Notes: generated by a model not told the origin, from the sequence alone. Positions 36,070 to 44,764 are shown, counted from the stretch's first letter. The stretch: 64,000 bases of DNA from Aphanothece saxicola GSE-SYN-MK-01-06B (GCA_019359745.1 JAHHGT010000001.1:1-64000), one strand, 5' to 3'. Translations and numbers: made by a program.

Positions 36070-37137
36070 TCAGGCGGGCTCCAGGAAGGGGTAGTCGGTG
36101 TAGCCGGCTGGACCGGCCGTGTAGAAGGTGGCCGGATCGGGATCCTGCAGGGGGGCGCCGCGGCGGAACCGTTCGGGCAGGTCGGGGTTGGCCAGGAAGG
36201 CGTTGCCGAAGGCCACCGCGTCGAGCTGGCCGGCGGATATGGCGGCGTTCGCCTCCTCCGCCGTGTAGCCCATGTTCCCCACCAGGACCCCGCTGAAGCC
36301 TGCCCGGATCGGGGTGAGCACGTCGCCGTGCTGTTGGCCGAGGAAGTCTCCCCGCATCATGTGCAGGTAGTCCAGCCCGGTTCCATTCAGCCGCTCCGCC
36401 AGCCAGCTGGACAGTCCGATCGGGTCGCTGTCCACCATGGCGTTGTACCCGTTCAGCGGAGAGATCCGCAGGCCCACCAGGGGAGACTCGGTCTGCACGG
36501 CCTCCAGCACCTCCAGCAGCAGCCGGGCCCGGTTGGCGATCGGCCCGCCGTAGGGACCGCTGCGTCGGTTGCTGCCATCCCGCAGAAACGCATCGAGCAG
36601 ATAGCCATTGGCGCCATGCACTTCCACCCCGTCGAAGCCGGCGGCGGTGGCGTTGCGGGCGGCCAGCCGGAAGCCGGCCACGATCGTCGGCAGTTCCTCA
36701 TCGGCCAGCTCCCGAGGCACGACGTAGGGCTGTTTCCCCTCGGGGGTGTGCACCTCGTCGCCGGTGATGGCGATCGGGCTCGGTGCCACCGGCTGACGGC
36801 CGTCGTTGAGCAGGGGGTGGCAGGCCCGACCGCCGTGCCAGATCTGCAGCACGATCCGCCCACCGGCGGCGTGCACCGCTTCGGTGGTGAGCCGCCAACC
36901 CTCCACCTGGGCCGGGGAATGGATGCCGGGTTCATGCCAGAAGGCGGAGTTTCCCTCCATCACCATCGTGGCCTCGGCAATCAGCAGGCCGGCGCTGGCC
37001 CGTTGTTGGTAATAGGTGGCCATCAGTGGGCCCGGGACGTGGCCAGGTTCGGCACGGGAGCGGGTGAGGGGAGCCATCAGCACCCGGTTGGGCAGCTCCA
37101 GGGGCCCCAGCGTCAGGGGGGTGAACAGATCGCTCAT
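36070..37137 (-). CDS. Old yellow enzyme family alkene reductase
   Basis: FMN TIM-barrel ene-reductase of 355 residues from ATG 37137 (MSDLFTPLTLGPLELPNRV). Landmarks are VLMAPLTRSRAEPG, LQIWHGGRACHP, the catalytic-site block GVEVHGANGYLLDAFLRDG followed by NRRSGPYGG, and GNMGYTAEEANAAI. It reduces activated C=C bonds of enones, nitro compounds and similar electrophiles with NADPH. It is divergent from an HxlR regulator over a 144-bp region containing a palindrome; such pairs are commonly electrophile-inducible. Confidence 0.92.
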   Translation of the reverse strand: MSDLFTPLTLGPLELPNRVLMAPLTRSRAEPGHVPGPLMATYYQQRASAGLLIAEATMVMEGNSAFWHEPGIHSPAQVEGWRLTTEAVHAAGGRIVLQIWHGGRACHPLLNDGRQPVAPSPIAITGDEVHTPEGKQPYVVPRELADEELPTIVAGFRLAARNATAAGFDGVEVHGANGYLLDAFLRDGSNRRSGPYGGPIANRARLLLEVLEAVQTESPLVGLRISPLNGYNAMVDSDPIGLSSWLAERLNGTGLDYLHMMRGDFLGQQHGDVLTPIRAGFSGVLVGNMGYTAEEANAAISAGQLDAVAFGNAFLANPDLPERFRRGAPLQDPDPATFYTAGPAGYTDYPFLEPA

Positions 37138-37239
37138 CGTGTGGAGACCGGCAGGGAGGAGTGGGAAGGCCCTGGGACGGGCAGGATTGATAAGTTCATG
37201 AAGCGACTCTGGCCGACGCCCACCGTGCCTGACAAGAAC

Positions 37240-37253
37240 GCACCGATTGGTGC
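37240..37253. promoter_or_regulatory. Palindrome between HxlR gene and OYE operon
   Basis: GCACC (37240-37244) and GGTGC (37249-37253) form a perfect dyad around GATT. It lies 28 bp upstream of the HxlR start in the divergent intergenic region. A direct repeat of GTGCCTG (37225 and 37251) overlaps it. It is a candidate operator for the HxlR-type regulator. Confidence 0.4.
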
Positions 37254-37281
37254 CTGGGTCACCCGCTGGTAACTCCCACCC

Positions 37282-37638
37282 GTGACGACCTTTCTCGACG
37301 ATCTCGACAGCAGCGGTGATCCGCAGGTCTGTCCGGCGGAACTGGCCCTGCGGGTGATGCGCGGACGCTGGAAGCCGATGATCTTGCGTGAGCTCAGCGG
37401 CGGTGTGCGCCGCTTCTCTGCCCTGCAGCGGTCGCTCGTGGGGGTGAGCCACAAGGTGCTGACGGCCCAGCTGCGGGAGCTGGAGGCGGATGCCGTGGTG
37501 TGCCGTCGCGTTTTCAGCGAGGTGCCCCCCCGGGTGGAGTACGGACTCACCGAGCGTGGTCAGGCACTGCTGCCCGTGCTGGAGGGGCTGCATGCCTGGG
37601 GAGCGGCAGCACCTCAAGCGGTGGACGCTGGGCAATGA
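37282..37638 (+). CDS. HxlR-family transcriptional regulator
   Basis: A 118-residue winged-helix regulator with GTG start. The HxlR signature is intact: CPAELALRVMRGRWKPMILREL, then RRFSALQRSLVGVSHKVLTAQLREL and a wing (VEYGLTERGQALLPVLEGL). It has the N-terminal Cys (about residue 17) used as a redox switch in YodB/HypR-type sensors, plus a second Cys near residue 74. It is divergent from the OYE operon and probably represses it until electrophile stress. Its 3' end overlaps the glycosyltransferase gene on the other strand by 92 bp. Confidence 0.88.
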   Translation: MTTFLDDLDSSGDPQVCPAELALRVMRGRWKPMILRELSGGVRRFSALQRSLVGVSHKVLTAQLRELEADAVVCRRVFSEVPPRVEYGLTERGQALLPVLEGLHAWGAAAPQAVDAGQ

Positions 37639-39574
37639 GGCTGCGGCGGAACCAGCTTTCCGGCCCGATCGGCTGCAGGGCTCGCAGAAGCACCAACGGC
37701 AGCGTGCGCAGCTCGAAGGGGGCCCGCAGGGTGGGCCAGAGCTCCTCGCGGCGGTAGAGCAGCGCCTCAAGCTGATCCCGCTGCAGGGGCGTGAGCGGTC
37801 CCCAGCTTCCGCCGACGGCAGCCCCGCGCTGGGCCATCGGCACCAACGGCAGTGTCTGGCCCGGCAGCAGGCCCTCCACGCTGAGGGCGGCGCTGGCCTC
37901 CAGGGCGCGGGCAGCGTCTTTGCTCTCCAGGCTGAGTTCGGCGCCCGTGGCGCTGATGGCTTGCAGCCGTCCCGCCACGATCCCCCCCTGGTGGTGCAGC
38001 CGGACCGGCAGGGTCAGGGCAAACCAGGGCACCCCATCACTCCGGGGACGATCCCAGCAGCTCCGGATCGCCAGCAGCAGCAGCAGACCGTTGAGCAGGC
38101 TCCAGCCCAGCAGCACCCCGAGCGTGGCGGCCGAGACCGGCAGCGCCGCCCCCTGGCCGGCCAGCAGTGGCTGCCGACCCGACGCCAGGTTCCCCAGGGC
38201 CAGCAGTTGCAGGCCGAGCAACACCAGCAACGGCAGGAGCAGGCCCGCGTCGGGGCCGGCGGGCCCCTGGCCGTTCACCGCCTTGGGGGTGACCCGGAAC
38301 CGGCGCGGCCGCCCCAGGGCCGTGGACACCACCGCGGCGCAGATCGGCAGCAGGAAGATCCAGCGGTAGAGCTCCGGCAGGATCGCCGCGCGGGCGTGGC
38401 CGCTCAGCCAGCGGGTGAGCAGCAACTGGCAGAGGAAGAACGGCAGGGCAACGGTGACGAGCGCTTCCCCGGCGATGAGGATCGGGGCGATCCCCAACAG
38501 GCCCAGGCTGAGCGGCGTGCAGAGCAGCACCAGCTGGGCCGGAAAACTGAACCAGTGCAGGATGCCCTCGCTGTAGGCCAGCCGTTGCAGCGGGCTGAGC
38601 CCGGGGATCCGCAACGGGTCGGCGCCCGTGCGCAGGGTCTGCAGCGAGCCACTGCCCCAGCGGCAGCGCTGCCGGGCCATGGCCGCGGCGGTGAACGGGG
38701 CCAGGCCGGCACTGAGCTTCTCAGAGAGGTAGTGGTTGCGATAACCCCCGGCGGTGATCCGGATGCCGGTGGCGAGATCCTCCGAAGGGGTGGCCGTTTC
38801 GAAGCCCCCCACCCGATCAAGAGCCTCGCGCCGCATCACAAAGGAGGTGCCGGCGCAGACCACCGCATTGAGGTTCTGGCGGGTGGGCTGGATCCAGCGG
38901 TAGAAGCTCTCCTCATCCGGCAGCAGCCAGCGCTCCAGACGCAGGTTGCGCATCACCGGATCGGCGTTCATGTAGCTCTGGGGGGTCTGCACGAACCCCA
39001 CCGACGGATCGCTGAACAGGCCGACCGTGCGGCTCAGGAAGGGTCGCAGCGGCACGACATCGGCATCGAACACCGCCACCAGATCGCCCTGGCAGTGGCG
39101 CAGGCCGTGGTTGAGGTTGCCGGCCTTGGCATGGGGGTGGTCCTCCCGGGCGAGATAGCGGCAGCCGAGGCGCTCACAGAGCGCCGCCAGCTCCGGCCGC
39201 CCAGCGTCGTCCAGCAGCCAGACCGTCAGGGCCGGGTAATCCATCGCCAGGCAGCCGCGCAGGCAGCGTTCCACCAGATCGGCCGGTTCCCCACAGCTGG
39301 GCACCAGCACATCGACCGCCGGGGCTGGGATCGGGATCGGGCCTGCCGGAGGCGCGGGCCGTTCGGGCAACAGGGTGAACCAGAGCTGCAGAAAGAAGCC
39401 GGCCAGCAGCACCATTTCCGCTGACAGCGTCAGCAGGCTCAGCGCGGTGGACAGGGGGGTGGCCAGGTTGAGGCTTGCGCTGAGGCGCCAGTTCAGGTAG
39501 CGGGCCCCCAGCACCGTCAGCAGCAACACGGCCCAGGGCAAGCGCGTCATCGACCCTGACCAATTGTTAAGCAA
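37547..39574 (-). CDS. Cellulose-synthase-like membrane glycosyltransferase (GT2)
   Basis: A processive family-2 glycosyltransferase of 675 residues. Two N-terminal helices are followed by the catalytic domain with VLVPSCGEPADLVERCL, the acidic pair WLLDDAGRPEL and VAVFDADVVPLRP, the base TPSEDLATGIRI and QRCRWGSGSLQ. These correspond to the D, DxD, TED and QxxRW motifs of cellulose synthases. Several C-terminal helices (AILPELYRWIFLLPICAAV onward) and a PilZ-like end follow. No bcsB or other polymer-export gene is adjacent. The 3' end overlaps the HxlR gene. Confidence 0.85.
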   Translation of the reverse strand: MLNNWSGSMTRLPWAVLLLTVLGARYLNWRLSASLNLATPLSTALSLLTLSAEMVLLAGFFLQLWFTLLPERPAPPAGPIPIPAPAVDVLVPSCGEPADLVERCLRGCLAMDYPALTVWLLDDAGRPELAALCERLGCRYLAREDHPHAKAGNLNHGLRHCQGDLVAVFDADVVPLRPFLSRTVGLFSDPSVGFVQTPQSYMNADPVMRNLRLERWLLPDEESFYRWIQPTRQNLNAVVCAGTSFVMRREALDRVGGFETATPSEDLATGIRITAGGYRNHYLSEKLSAGLAPFTAAAMARQRCRWGSGSLQTLRTGADPLRIPGLSPLQRLAYSEGILHWFSFPAQLVLLCTPLSLGLLGIAPILIAGEALVTVALPFFLCQLLLTRWLSGHARAAILPELYRWIFLLPICAAVVSTALGRPRRFRVTPKAVNGQGPAGPDAGLLLPLLVLLGLQLLALGNLASGRQPLLAGQGAALPVSAATLGVLLGWSLLNGLLLLLAIRSCWDRPRSDGVPWFALTLPVRLHHQGGIVAGRLQAISATGAELSLESKDAARALEASAALSVEGLLPGQTLPLVPMAQRGAAVGGSWGPLTPLQRDQLEALLYRREELWPTLRAPFELRTLPLVLLRALQPIGPESWFRRSLIAQRPPLEVLPLPRHAAPPARAAVPDHAR

Positions 39575-39633
39575 ACCTAGGTGGTTTCCCCTGGCCCCGG
39601 CCGCGGCGTCCCCTTGAGGTCTGCAGAGCCCAT

Positions 39634-39665
39634 AAAAAAGCCCGGCTTCCAGGAGAGCCGGGCTT
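39634..39665 (-). terminator. Rho-independent terminator on the minus strand
   Basis: AAGCCCGGCT (39638-39647) pairs with AGCCGGGCTT (39656-39665), with an A-run at 39634-39639 that is a U-run on the minus strand. A second perfect hairpin, GGAACGG/CCGTTCC (39671-39687), lies just upstream. It could end the GS-like transcript from 40179 or a small RNA arising in the 500-bp gap. Confidence 0.8.
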
Positions 39666-39687
39666 GGGATGGAACGGAGACCGTTCC

Positions 39688-40178
39688 TGTCGTGTGTTGA
39701 TGGGTCTGATGTCGATGGGTGTCTGGACGATCAGAGGGGCTGACGATCAGGTCCTTGGGGACCGCGGATGGGTGATAACGAATGGGGCCGAGGATGCCCG
39801 TTTCGTTATGAACGCGCCATCGAAAAGAGGTCAGCTGTGCTGGGGATCCGTGGGGTCCCCGGGGGGGTGGTTTTCGGAGTCGGAGCAGCCGAGGGTGGCA
39901 CCTGGGGCCGGGGCATCCAGGAACCGGTTTCCATGAACCCGTGGGCACCTGAACGATGCGTCGGGTGAACTGCAAGAGAACGGGAAACCGTTGTAGGAAC
40001 AAGACTGTTGGAGCAGGTGCCTGCCGTCAACGAACTCCTGACATCTGACCGGGTGGTGTCTCTTCCATCGCTGGAGCCTCCTGGTTGATGCCGTCACTCT
40101 CTCCCTTCTGGAGCGTCCTGGCTATAGGCAGTTCTGCTGATCTTCCACGGCCCCGGAGAGGTCGGACCCCTGGCCGGC
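39688..40178. other. About 490 bp without a supportable gene
   Basis: The region lies between the minus-strand terminator and the stop of the GS-like gene and is less GC-rich than its surroundings. The open frames through it have low-complexity, basic, proline-rich translations without initiation context, so I call no protein. Because a good terminator sits at its minus-strand end, it is either a long 3' untranslated region of the ligase operon or holds a small RNA gene. Confidence 0.4.
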
Positions 40179-41426
40179 TCAGCCCTCGCTGCGCTGGGCC
40201 ACCAGGGCTTCGTAGGCCGTGCAGAACGCCTCCCCCAGGGAGTCCCGCAGCGGTGCGTCGTGCCGGAAGGCCTCCAGGGCATCGGCGTGGCAGGTGGGCA
40301 GGGAGGCCGCACCCTCCGGCGCCTGCACATAGGTGTTCCGATCACTGCGGGGGCCGGGGTCGAGCTGCCGTTCGATGCCGTCGAGCCCCGCCGCCAGCAC
40401 GGCGGCCTGGAGCAGGTAGGGGTTGGCGGCGCCGTCGCCGAGGCGCAGTTCGATCCGCTGGTCGTCGGGGATGCGCACCATGTGGGTGCGGTTGTTGCCG
40501 CCGTAGCTGATCCACGAGGGGGACCAGGTGGCCCCGGAGCTGGTGACGGAGCGGGCCAGGCGTCGGTAGCTGCCGGCCACCGGATTGGTGAGGGCGCACA
40601 GGGCAGGGGCGTGCGCCAGCAGGCCGGCGAGAAACCGGTAGGCGAGGTCCGACAGGCCCTTCTCCCCCGCCGGGTCGTGGAACACGTTGTGCCCCGCTTC
40701 GTCCCAGAGGGAGGCATGCAGGTGGGCGCCGTTGCCGGTGAGGGCCGCAATTGGCTTGGGTTGGAAGCTCACCCGCACCCCATGGCGTTCCGCCAGGGCG
40801 GCCGCCATCACGCGGAAGAAGGCATGGCGGTCGGCGGTCAGCAGCGATTCGGCATAGGTCCAGTTGAGCTCGAACTGGCCGTTGGCGTCCTCGTGGTCGG
40901 CCTGGTAAGGCCCCCAGCCGAGGCTCTCCATCCCCTCGAGCAGCTCACTGATCAGCGGGTAGTGCCGCATCAGGGCCAGCTGGTCGTAGCAGGGCTTCGA
41001 CTGCCGATCGAGGCCATCGGCGATCGCGTCCCGCTCCGGGTCCATCAGGAAGAACTCCGCCTCCACGCCACTGCGGAACTGCAGGCCCAGGGCAGCGGCC
41101 CGGGCAATCTGCCGCTGCAGCACCCGCCGAGGGGACTGCTCCAGCGCCACGCCTTCCACCAGCAGATCGGTGGCCACCCAGGCCACCTCCTTCTGCCAGG
41201 GCAGCACCATCAGGCTGGTGGGATCGGGGATCGCCAGCACGTCCGGGTCGGCCGGGGTCATGTCGAGCCAGGCGGCGAAACCGGCGAAACCGGCTCCGGA
41301 GCGGGCCAGTTCGGCCGCCGCGGCCGCCGGCACCAGCTTGGCCCGCTGCACCCCGAACAGATCGCAGAACGAAAAGAGAAAGTGCCGGATGCCATGGGTG
41401 GCGGCGAAGCGGGCCAGATCGGTCAT
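40179..41426 (-). CDS. GlnT-like glutamine synthetase-family ligase (second copy)
   Basis: A 415-residue ATP-dependent glutamate-amine ligase of the GlnT/type III branch, not a housekeeping GlnA. Blocks are FSFCDLFGVQRAKLVP, VLPWQKEVAWVATDLL, VEAEFFLMDP, ADHEDANGQFELNW, LTGNGAHLHASLWDEAG, GNNRTHMVRIPDDQRIELR. Active-site Glu and Arg residues look intact. Homologues make gamma-glutamylmethylamide or other gamma-glutamyl amines. It ends a minus-strand run with the alpha/beta hydrolase (60 bp upstream) and desaturase. The substrate amine is unknown. Confidence 0.82.
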   Translation of the reverse strand: MTDLARFAATHGIRHFLFSFCDLFGVQRAKLVPAAAAAELARSGAGFAGFAAWLDMTPADPDVLAIPDPTSLMVLPWQKEVAWVATDLLVEGVALEQSPRRVLQRQIARAAALGLQFRSGVEAEFFLMDPERDAIADGLDRQSKPCYDQLALMRHYPLISELLEGMESLGWGPYQADHEDANGQFELNWTYAESLLTADRHAFFRVMAAALAERHGVRVSFQPKPIAALTGNGAHLHASLWDEAGHNVFHDPAGEKGLSDLAYRFLAGLLAHAPALCALTNPVAGSYRRLARSVTSSGATWSPSWISYGGNNRTHMVRIPDDQRIELRLGDGAANPYLLQAAVLAAGLDGIERQLDPGPRSDRNTYVQAPEGAASLPTCHADALEAFRHDAPLRDSLGEAFCTAYEALVAQRSEG

Positions 41427-41485
41427 CGGGGGTGGAGAGAGGGAAGGGTGCGTGGGGGCGGAAGCTGTCAGTCGGTGCAGAGCCG

Positions 41486-42517
41486 TCAGTCGGCGCAGAG
41501 GCGGTCGATGGCGGCCCGCAGCTGGCGCTGCTCGGCCAAGGCGTCGCGGGGATTGCCAGCCCGATGGCCCAGATCGGACTCCAGGACCTCAAAGTGGGCA
41601 CCGCCGATCAGGGCGGCCTCGGCGCCGCAGTCGTCGGGGGTGAAGTAGAGGTCGTGGCGGCCGGCGATCACGGTGGTGCGGGCCCGGATCCGGCCCAGGG
41701 CTGCGGCCAGATCGGCGTCGGCGTCCCCTGAGGCGAAGCCCGCTGCGGTGGCCACGTCGTTCGCCAGCCAGACGTCCAGCATCGCCAGCAGGTCGTGGGG
41801 GTCGTGGCGGCGGTAGGCCGGCAGCCAGGCCTGCTCCACGTAGGCCTCCACGCTGGCGTAGCCCAGCTGGCGATGGGCGCCGCGGCGATAGAAGGGCTGG
41901 CTGGCGGCCCAGCTGGCGTAGATCAGGGCGAAGGTGCGCAACCCCTGTTCGGGAACGCCCCGGAAGCGGCGCCCATCCCAGCTGGGATCGGCGGTGAGGG
42001 CCTGGCGGAGGCTGAGCAGGAACACCCGGTTGTGGGGGGTGGTGCGGGCCGTGCCGCAGACACAGCAGATCCGCTGGGTCCGCTCCGGCTCCAGCACCGC
42101 CCAGTGGTAGGCCTGCTGGGCGCCCATGGACCAGCCATAGATCAGGGCGGGCGTGGTCACCGCGAACACCTCCTCCAGCAGCCGTCGCTGGGCGGCCACG
42201 TTGTCGCGGTGATCGACGGGCCAGCGGCCGCCTGCCAGCCCTGGATCACCGCTGCTGGGGCTGCTGGAGCGGCCGTTGCCGAACTGGCTCACCAGCACCA
42301 CGCACCAGCGCTCCGGATCGAGGATCGGACCCACCACCCAGTCGATGTCCTCGGGCCAGGCGCCATAGGAGCTGGGGTAAAGCACCAGGTTGGAGCGGTC
42401 TTCGGCCAGGGTTCCGTAGACCCGGTAGTCGAGCCAGGCGGCTGGAATCTCTCCCCCGCCGGCGAGGGGGAAGTCCCCGAGCGCGAAGCGGCGCGGGGCA
42501 GCGGGGGTGGGTGGCAA
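41486..42517 (-). CDS. Alpha/beta-fold hydrolase, homoserine acetyltransferase-like
   Basis: A 343-residue alpha/beta hydrolase resembling the MetX branch. YRVYGTLAEDRSNLVLYPSS at the start, the nucleophile elbow LIYGWSMGAQQAYHWAV (GxSxG, about residue 129), the Asp in VIAGRHDLYFTPDD and the His in ESDLGHRAGNP complete a catalytic triad. It could hydrolyse an ester or amide or transfer an acyl group. It lies 11 bp after the desaturase and upstream of the GlnT-like ligase, so the three are probably one operon. Confidence 0.8.
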   Translation of the reverse strand: MPPTPAAPRRFALGDFPLAGGGEIPAAWLDYRVYGTLAEDRSNLVLYPSSYGAWPEDIDWVVGPILDPERWCVVLVSQFGNGRSSSPSSGDPGLAGGRWPVDHRDNVAAQRRLLEEVFAVTTPALIYGWSMGAQQAYHWAVLEPERTQRICCVCGTARTTPHNRVFLLSLRQALTADPSWDGRRFRGVPEQGLRTFALIYASWAASQPFYRRGAHRQLGYASVEAYVEQAWLPAYRRHDPHDLLAMLDVWLANDVATAAGFASGDADADLAAALGRIRARTTVIAGRHDLYFTPDDCGAEAALIGGAHFEVLESDLGHRAGNPRDALAEQRQLRAAIDRLCAD

Positions 42518-42528
42518 GGGATCGGGAC

Positions 42529-43569
42529 TCAGGGGAGGGCGAGCCGGGCGGGGTCGCTTACGAAGGTGCGATGCACGGCCAGATAACCCGGATCGAGGTG
42601 CACTTCATGGGGGGCCAGATGGCCGTGGGCCTCGGCCAGGGCGTGAAAGGGAAGCGAAGGGTAGAGGTGGTGCTCGACGTGGAAGGGCATCTCCCACATC
42701 AGCCAGCGCAGGGGCCCCAGGGTGAGGGTGGTGCGGGTGTTGCTGAGGCCGTCGGTGCCGGTGCTGCAGCCGCCGTGCTCGGCCATCAGCACGAACCGCA
42801 GCAGGGGCTGTCCGACGGCGAGGGGCAGCAGCCAGAACCAGAACAGGGCGCCGTTCGCCTGCCAGAGGGAGGCGGCCAGCAGCACGGCGTAGACGGCGAA
42901 CTGAAGCCGGATCGAGCGGGTGACGGCCGCTGCAGCTTCGGCGGGGATGTAGGGCCTGCCGCCGAAGTCACCCCGCAGGCCGGCGGCGTGGCCCTGGATC
43001 TTGCCGATCCACCAGGGCAGTCCGCTGAGCTCCAGCAGGTAACCACCCAGGCTGCCGGGGGGGGCTTGCTCCAGCTCGGGATCGAGGCCCGGCTGGTGGG
43101 TGAAGCGATGGTGCCACTGGTGGTAGCGGCGGTAGAAATCAGCGTTGTAGAAACTCAGTACACCGGCCCACCAGGCCACGGTGTCGTTGGCGCCCTTGCT
43201 GGCGAAGGCGGTGCGGTGACCGCACTCGTGCATGGCGCAGAAGCCGAAGGTCAGACCCCAGCCCAGCAGCAGCAGACCCACCAGCCGCAGGGCCCAGAGG
43301 GCGGCGGTGGGAAGGGCCGGCGGCATGGGCCATCCCCACAGCAGAGCCCCCAGCCCCAGCACCGAGAGGTGGAAGGCCAGCCGCCGCCAGCCGGGCCCAT
43401 CGCGGCGTTCGTTGAGACGCTGCAGCAGGGGGCCTGACAGCAACGGCAAAGCGGCGCCCGGGCCGGTCGCCGCAGGCGCGGAGGAGGGTGAAACGGTCAC
43501 AAAGTGGGCCACTGGCCTGCGGACAGAGAAGGCCAGAGTCCATTTTCCTGCTCGCGGTCGACCCGTCAC
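42529..43569 (-). CDS. Membrane fatty acid desaturase-like diiron protein
   Basis: Integral-membrane diiron enzyme with the three histidine boxes of the desaturase/hydroxylase family: HECGHRTAF (HxxxH), HQWHHRFTH (HxxHH) and HVEHHLYPSLPFHAL (HxxHH). Helices lie before and between them. Up to 346 residues; the first 30-40 are uncertain because they read like upstream noncoding sequence, so the start may be a downstream GTG. Related proteins include fatty acyl desaturases, carotenoid ketolases and alkane or amine hydroxylases. It opens the operon with the hydrolase and ligase. Confidence 0.82.
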   Translation of the reverse strand: MTGRPRAGKWTLAFSVRRPVAHFVTVSPSSAPAATGPGAALPLLSGPLLQRLNERRDGPGWRRLAFHLSVLGLGALLWGWPMPPALPTAALWALRLVGLLLLGWGLTFGFCAMHECGHRTAFASKGANDTVAWWAGVLSFYNADFYRRYHQWHHRFTHQPGLDPELEQAPPGSLGGYLLELSGLPWWIGKIQGHAAGLRGDFGGRPYIPAEAAAAVTRSIRLQFAVYAVLLAASLWQANGALFWFWLLPLAVGQPLLRFVLMAEHGGCSTGTDGLSNTRTTLTLGPLRWLMWEMPFHVEHHLYPSLPFHALAEAHGHLAPHEVHLDPGYLAVHRTFVSDPARLALP

Positions 43570-43671
43570 CGTTCGCTCTGAACATTTGCTCCGGGTGTGG
43601 CGTCCGGTTCATCCGGTTACCCGTCCTCGCCCTGCGGCAGGGAAGAGTGGAAGGCGCCCCAGGCAGGTCCG

Positions 43672-44532
43672 GTGACGCCCCTTCTGTTCTTCTCGCTTTG
43701 GGGATTCCAAGGCTCCCTGACCCTGGCCCTGGAGACGGCCGAGCGTGGGGGCTTCGATGGCCTGGAGCTGAGCATCCGCCATCCCTGCCTGGTGGCCGAT
43801 GCAGACAGCCCCGCCCGTCTGCTGGCCTGCGGCAGGCCCCTGGTGCTGGAGGTGGTCACCGGTGGCGGCTACGTGCCGGAGCTGGGGTGTACGCCGGAGC
43901 ACCACCTGGCGGAGCTGGGTGAGCTGCTCCACGGCTGCGTCGGGCTCAACCCGCACCGGGTGACCGTGCTCACCGGCAGTGACGCCTGGCCCCTGGAGCG
44001 GCAGCGGACCTTCCTGGCCGAGGCGCAGGCGCTGGCGGAGGCCACGGGCCTGCCGGTGAGCTTCGAAACCCACCGGTCCCGCTGCCTGGGGATGCCCTGG
44101 ACGATCGCGCCGCTGCTGCAGGCCGTGCCGGGGCTGCGGCTCACGGCCGACCTGAGCCACTGGTGCGTCGTGGCCGAGCGACTCATGACCCCGGATCTGG
44201 AGCCGGTGCGGTTGATGGCCGACCGGGTCGACCACATCCATGCCCGGGTGGGCCACGCCCAGGGTCCCCAGGTGTCCCATCCCTTCGCCCCCGAGCATGC
44301 GGAGGCGCTGGCGGCCCATCGGGCCTGCTGGCAGCTGTTCACCGAGAGGGCGCTCCAGCGCGGTGCGCCGCCGCCCAGCTTCACGCCCGAGTTCGGACCG
44401 GATGGCTACATGCCCACCCTGCCCTTCACCGACCAGCCGGTGGCCGATCTGCTGACAATCAACACGGCGATGGCCCAGTGGTTGCGTAGGCAGCCATTAG
44501 CCGGAAACAGCGATAAGATGTGTTCAACGTGA
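43672..44532 (+). CDS. TIM-barrel sugar-phosphate isomerase/epimerase-like protein
   Basis: A 286-residue xylose-isomerase-like TIM barrel, probably starting at GTG 43672 (TPLLFFSLWGFQGS). Metal-site candidates are FDGLELSIRHPC, VSFETHRSRC, LTADLSHWCVV and DHIHARVGHAQ, matching the Glu/Asp/His ligand strands of the family. The substrate is not predictable. It is divergent from the desaturase and convergent with the guanidine-linked operon. Its last codons overlap a palindrome at 44521-44535. Confidence 0.78.
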   Translation: MTPLLFFSLWGFQGSLTLALETAERGGFDGLELSIRHPCLVADADSPARLLACGRPLVLEVVTGGGYVPELGCTPEHHLAELGELLHGCVGLNPHRVTVLTGSDAWPLERQRTFLAEAQALAEATGLPVSFETHRSRCLGMPWTIAPLLQAVPGLRLTADLSHWCVVAERLMTPDLEPVRLMADRVDHIHARVGHAQGPQVSHPFAPEHAEALAAHRACWQLFTERALQRGAPPPSFTPEFGPDGYMPTLPFTDQPVADLLTINTAMAQWLRRQPLAGNSDKMCST

Positions 44533-44535
44533 ACA
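44521..44535. promoter_or_regulatory. TGTTCA-N3-TGAACA palindrome
   Basis: A perfect 6-bp inverted repeat, TGTTCAACGTGAACA, covers the end of the TIM-barrel gene and lies 13 bp upstream of the next start. It looks like a small-repressor operator for the 71-residue gene; the cognate protein is unknown. Confidence 0.35.
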
Positions 44536-44548
44536 GAGTTACGTCGTG

Positions 44549-44764
44549 ATGAACGTGATCGACGCCCCGGCCGCCACAGCGTCGGCCAGCCATTCCAACG
44601 AAGGGTCCGATCCCCGCCAGGCCACCCTGGTCGCTTCCCTGCGCGCCCGCTACGCCATCGCCGAGCAACGTCAGGACGCGGAGGCCAAGCGGGCCCTGTT
44701 CAAGGAAGCCGCCTATCTGGGCATCCGCCCCGACGCGTACCAGGGCTCCAGCAACGCCGCATAG
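44549..44764 (+). CDS. Small hypothetical protein
   Basis: A 71-residue soluble protein (ATG 44549, MNVIDAPAATASASH). The N-terminal 20 residues are low complexity; the rest is helical (LVASLRARYAIAEQRQDAEA, then LFKEAAYLGIRPDAY). No family named. Its 3' end overlaps the end of the Rieske gene on the other strand by 52 bp. The palindrome just upstream supports it being a regulated gene. Confidence 0.55.
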   Translation: MNVIDAPAATASASHSNEGSDPRQATLVASLRARYAIAEQRQDAEAKRALFKEAAYLGIRPDAYQGSSNAA

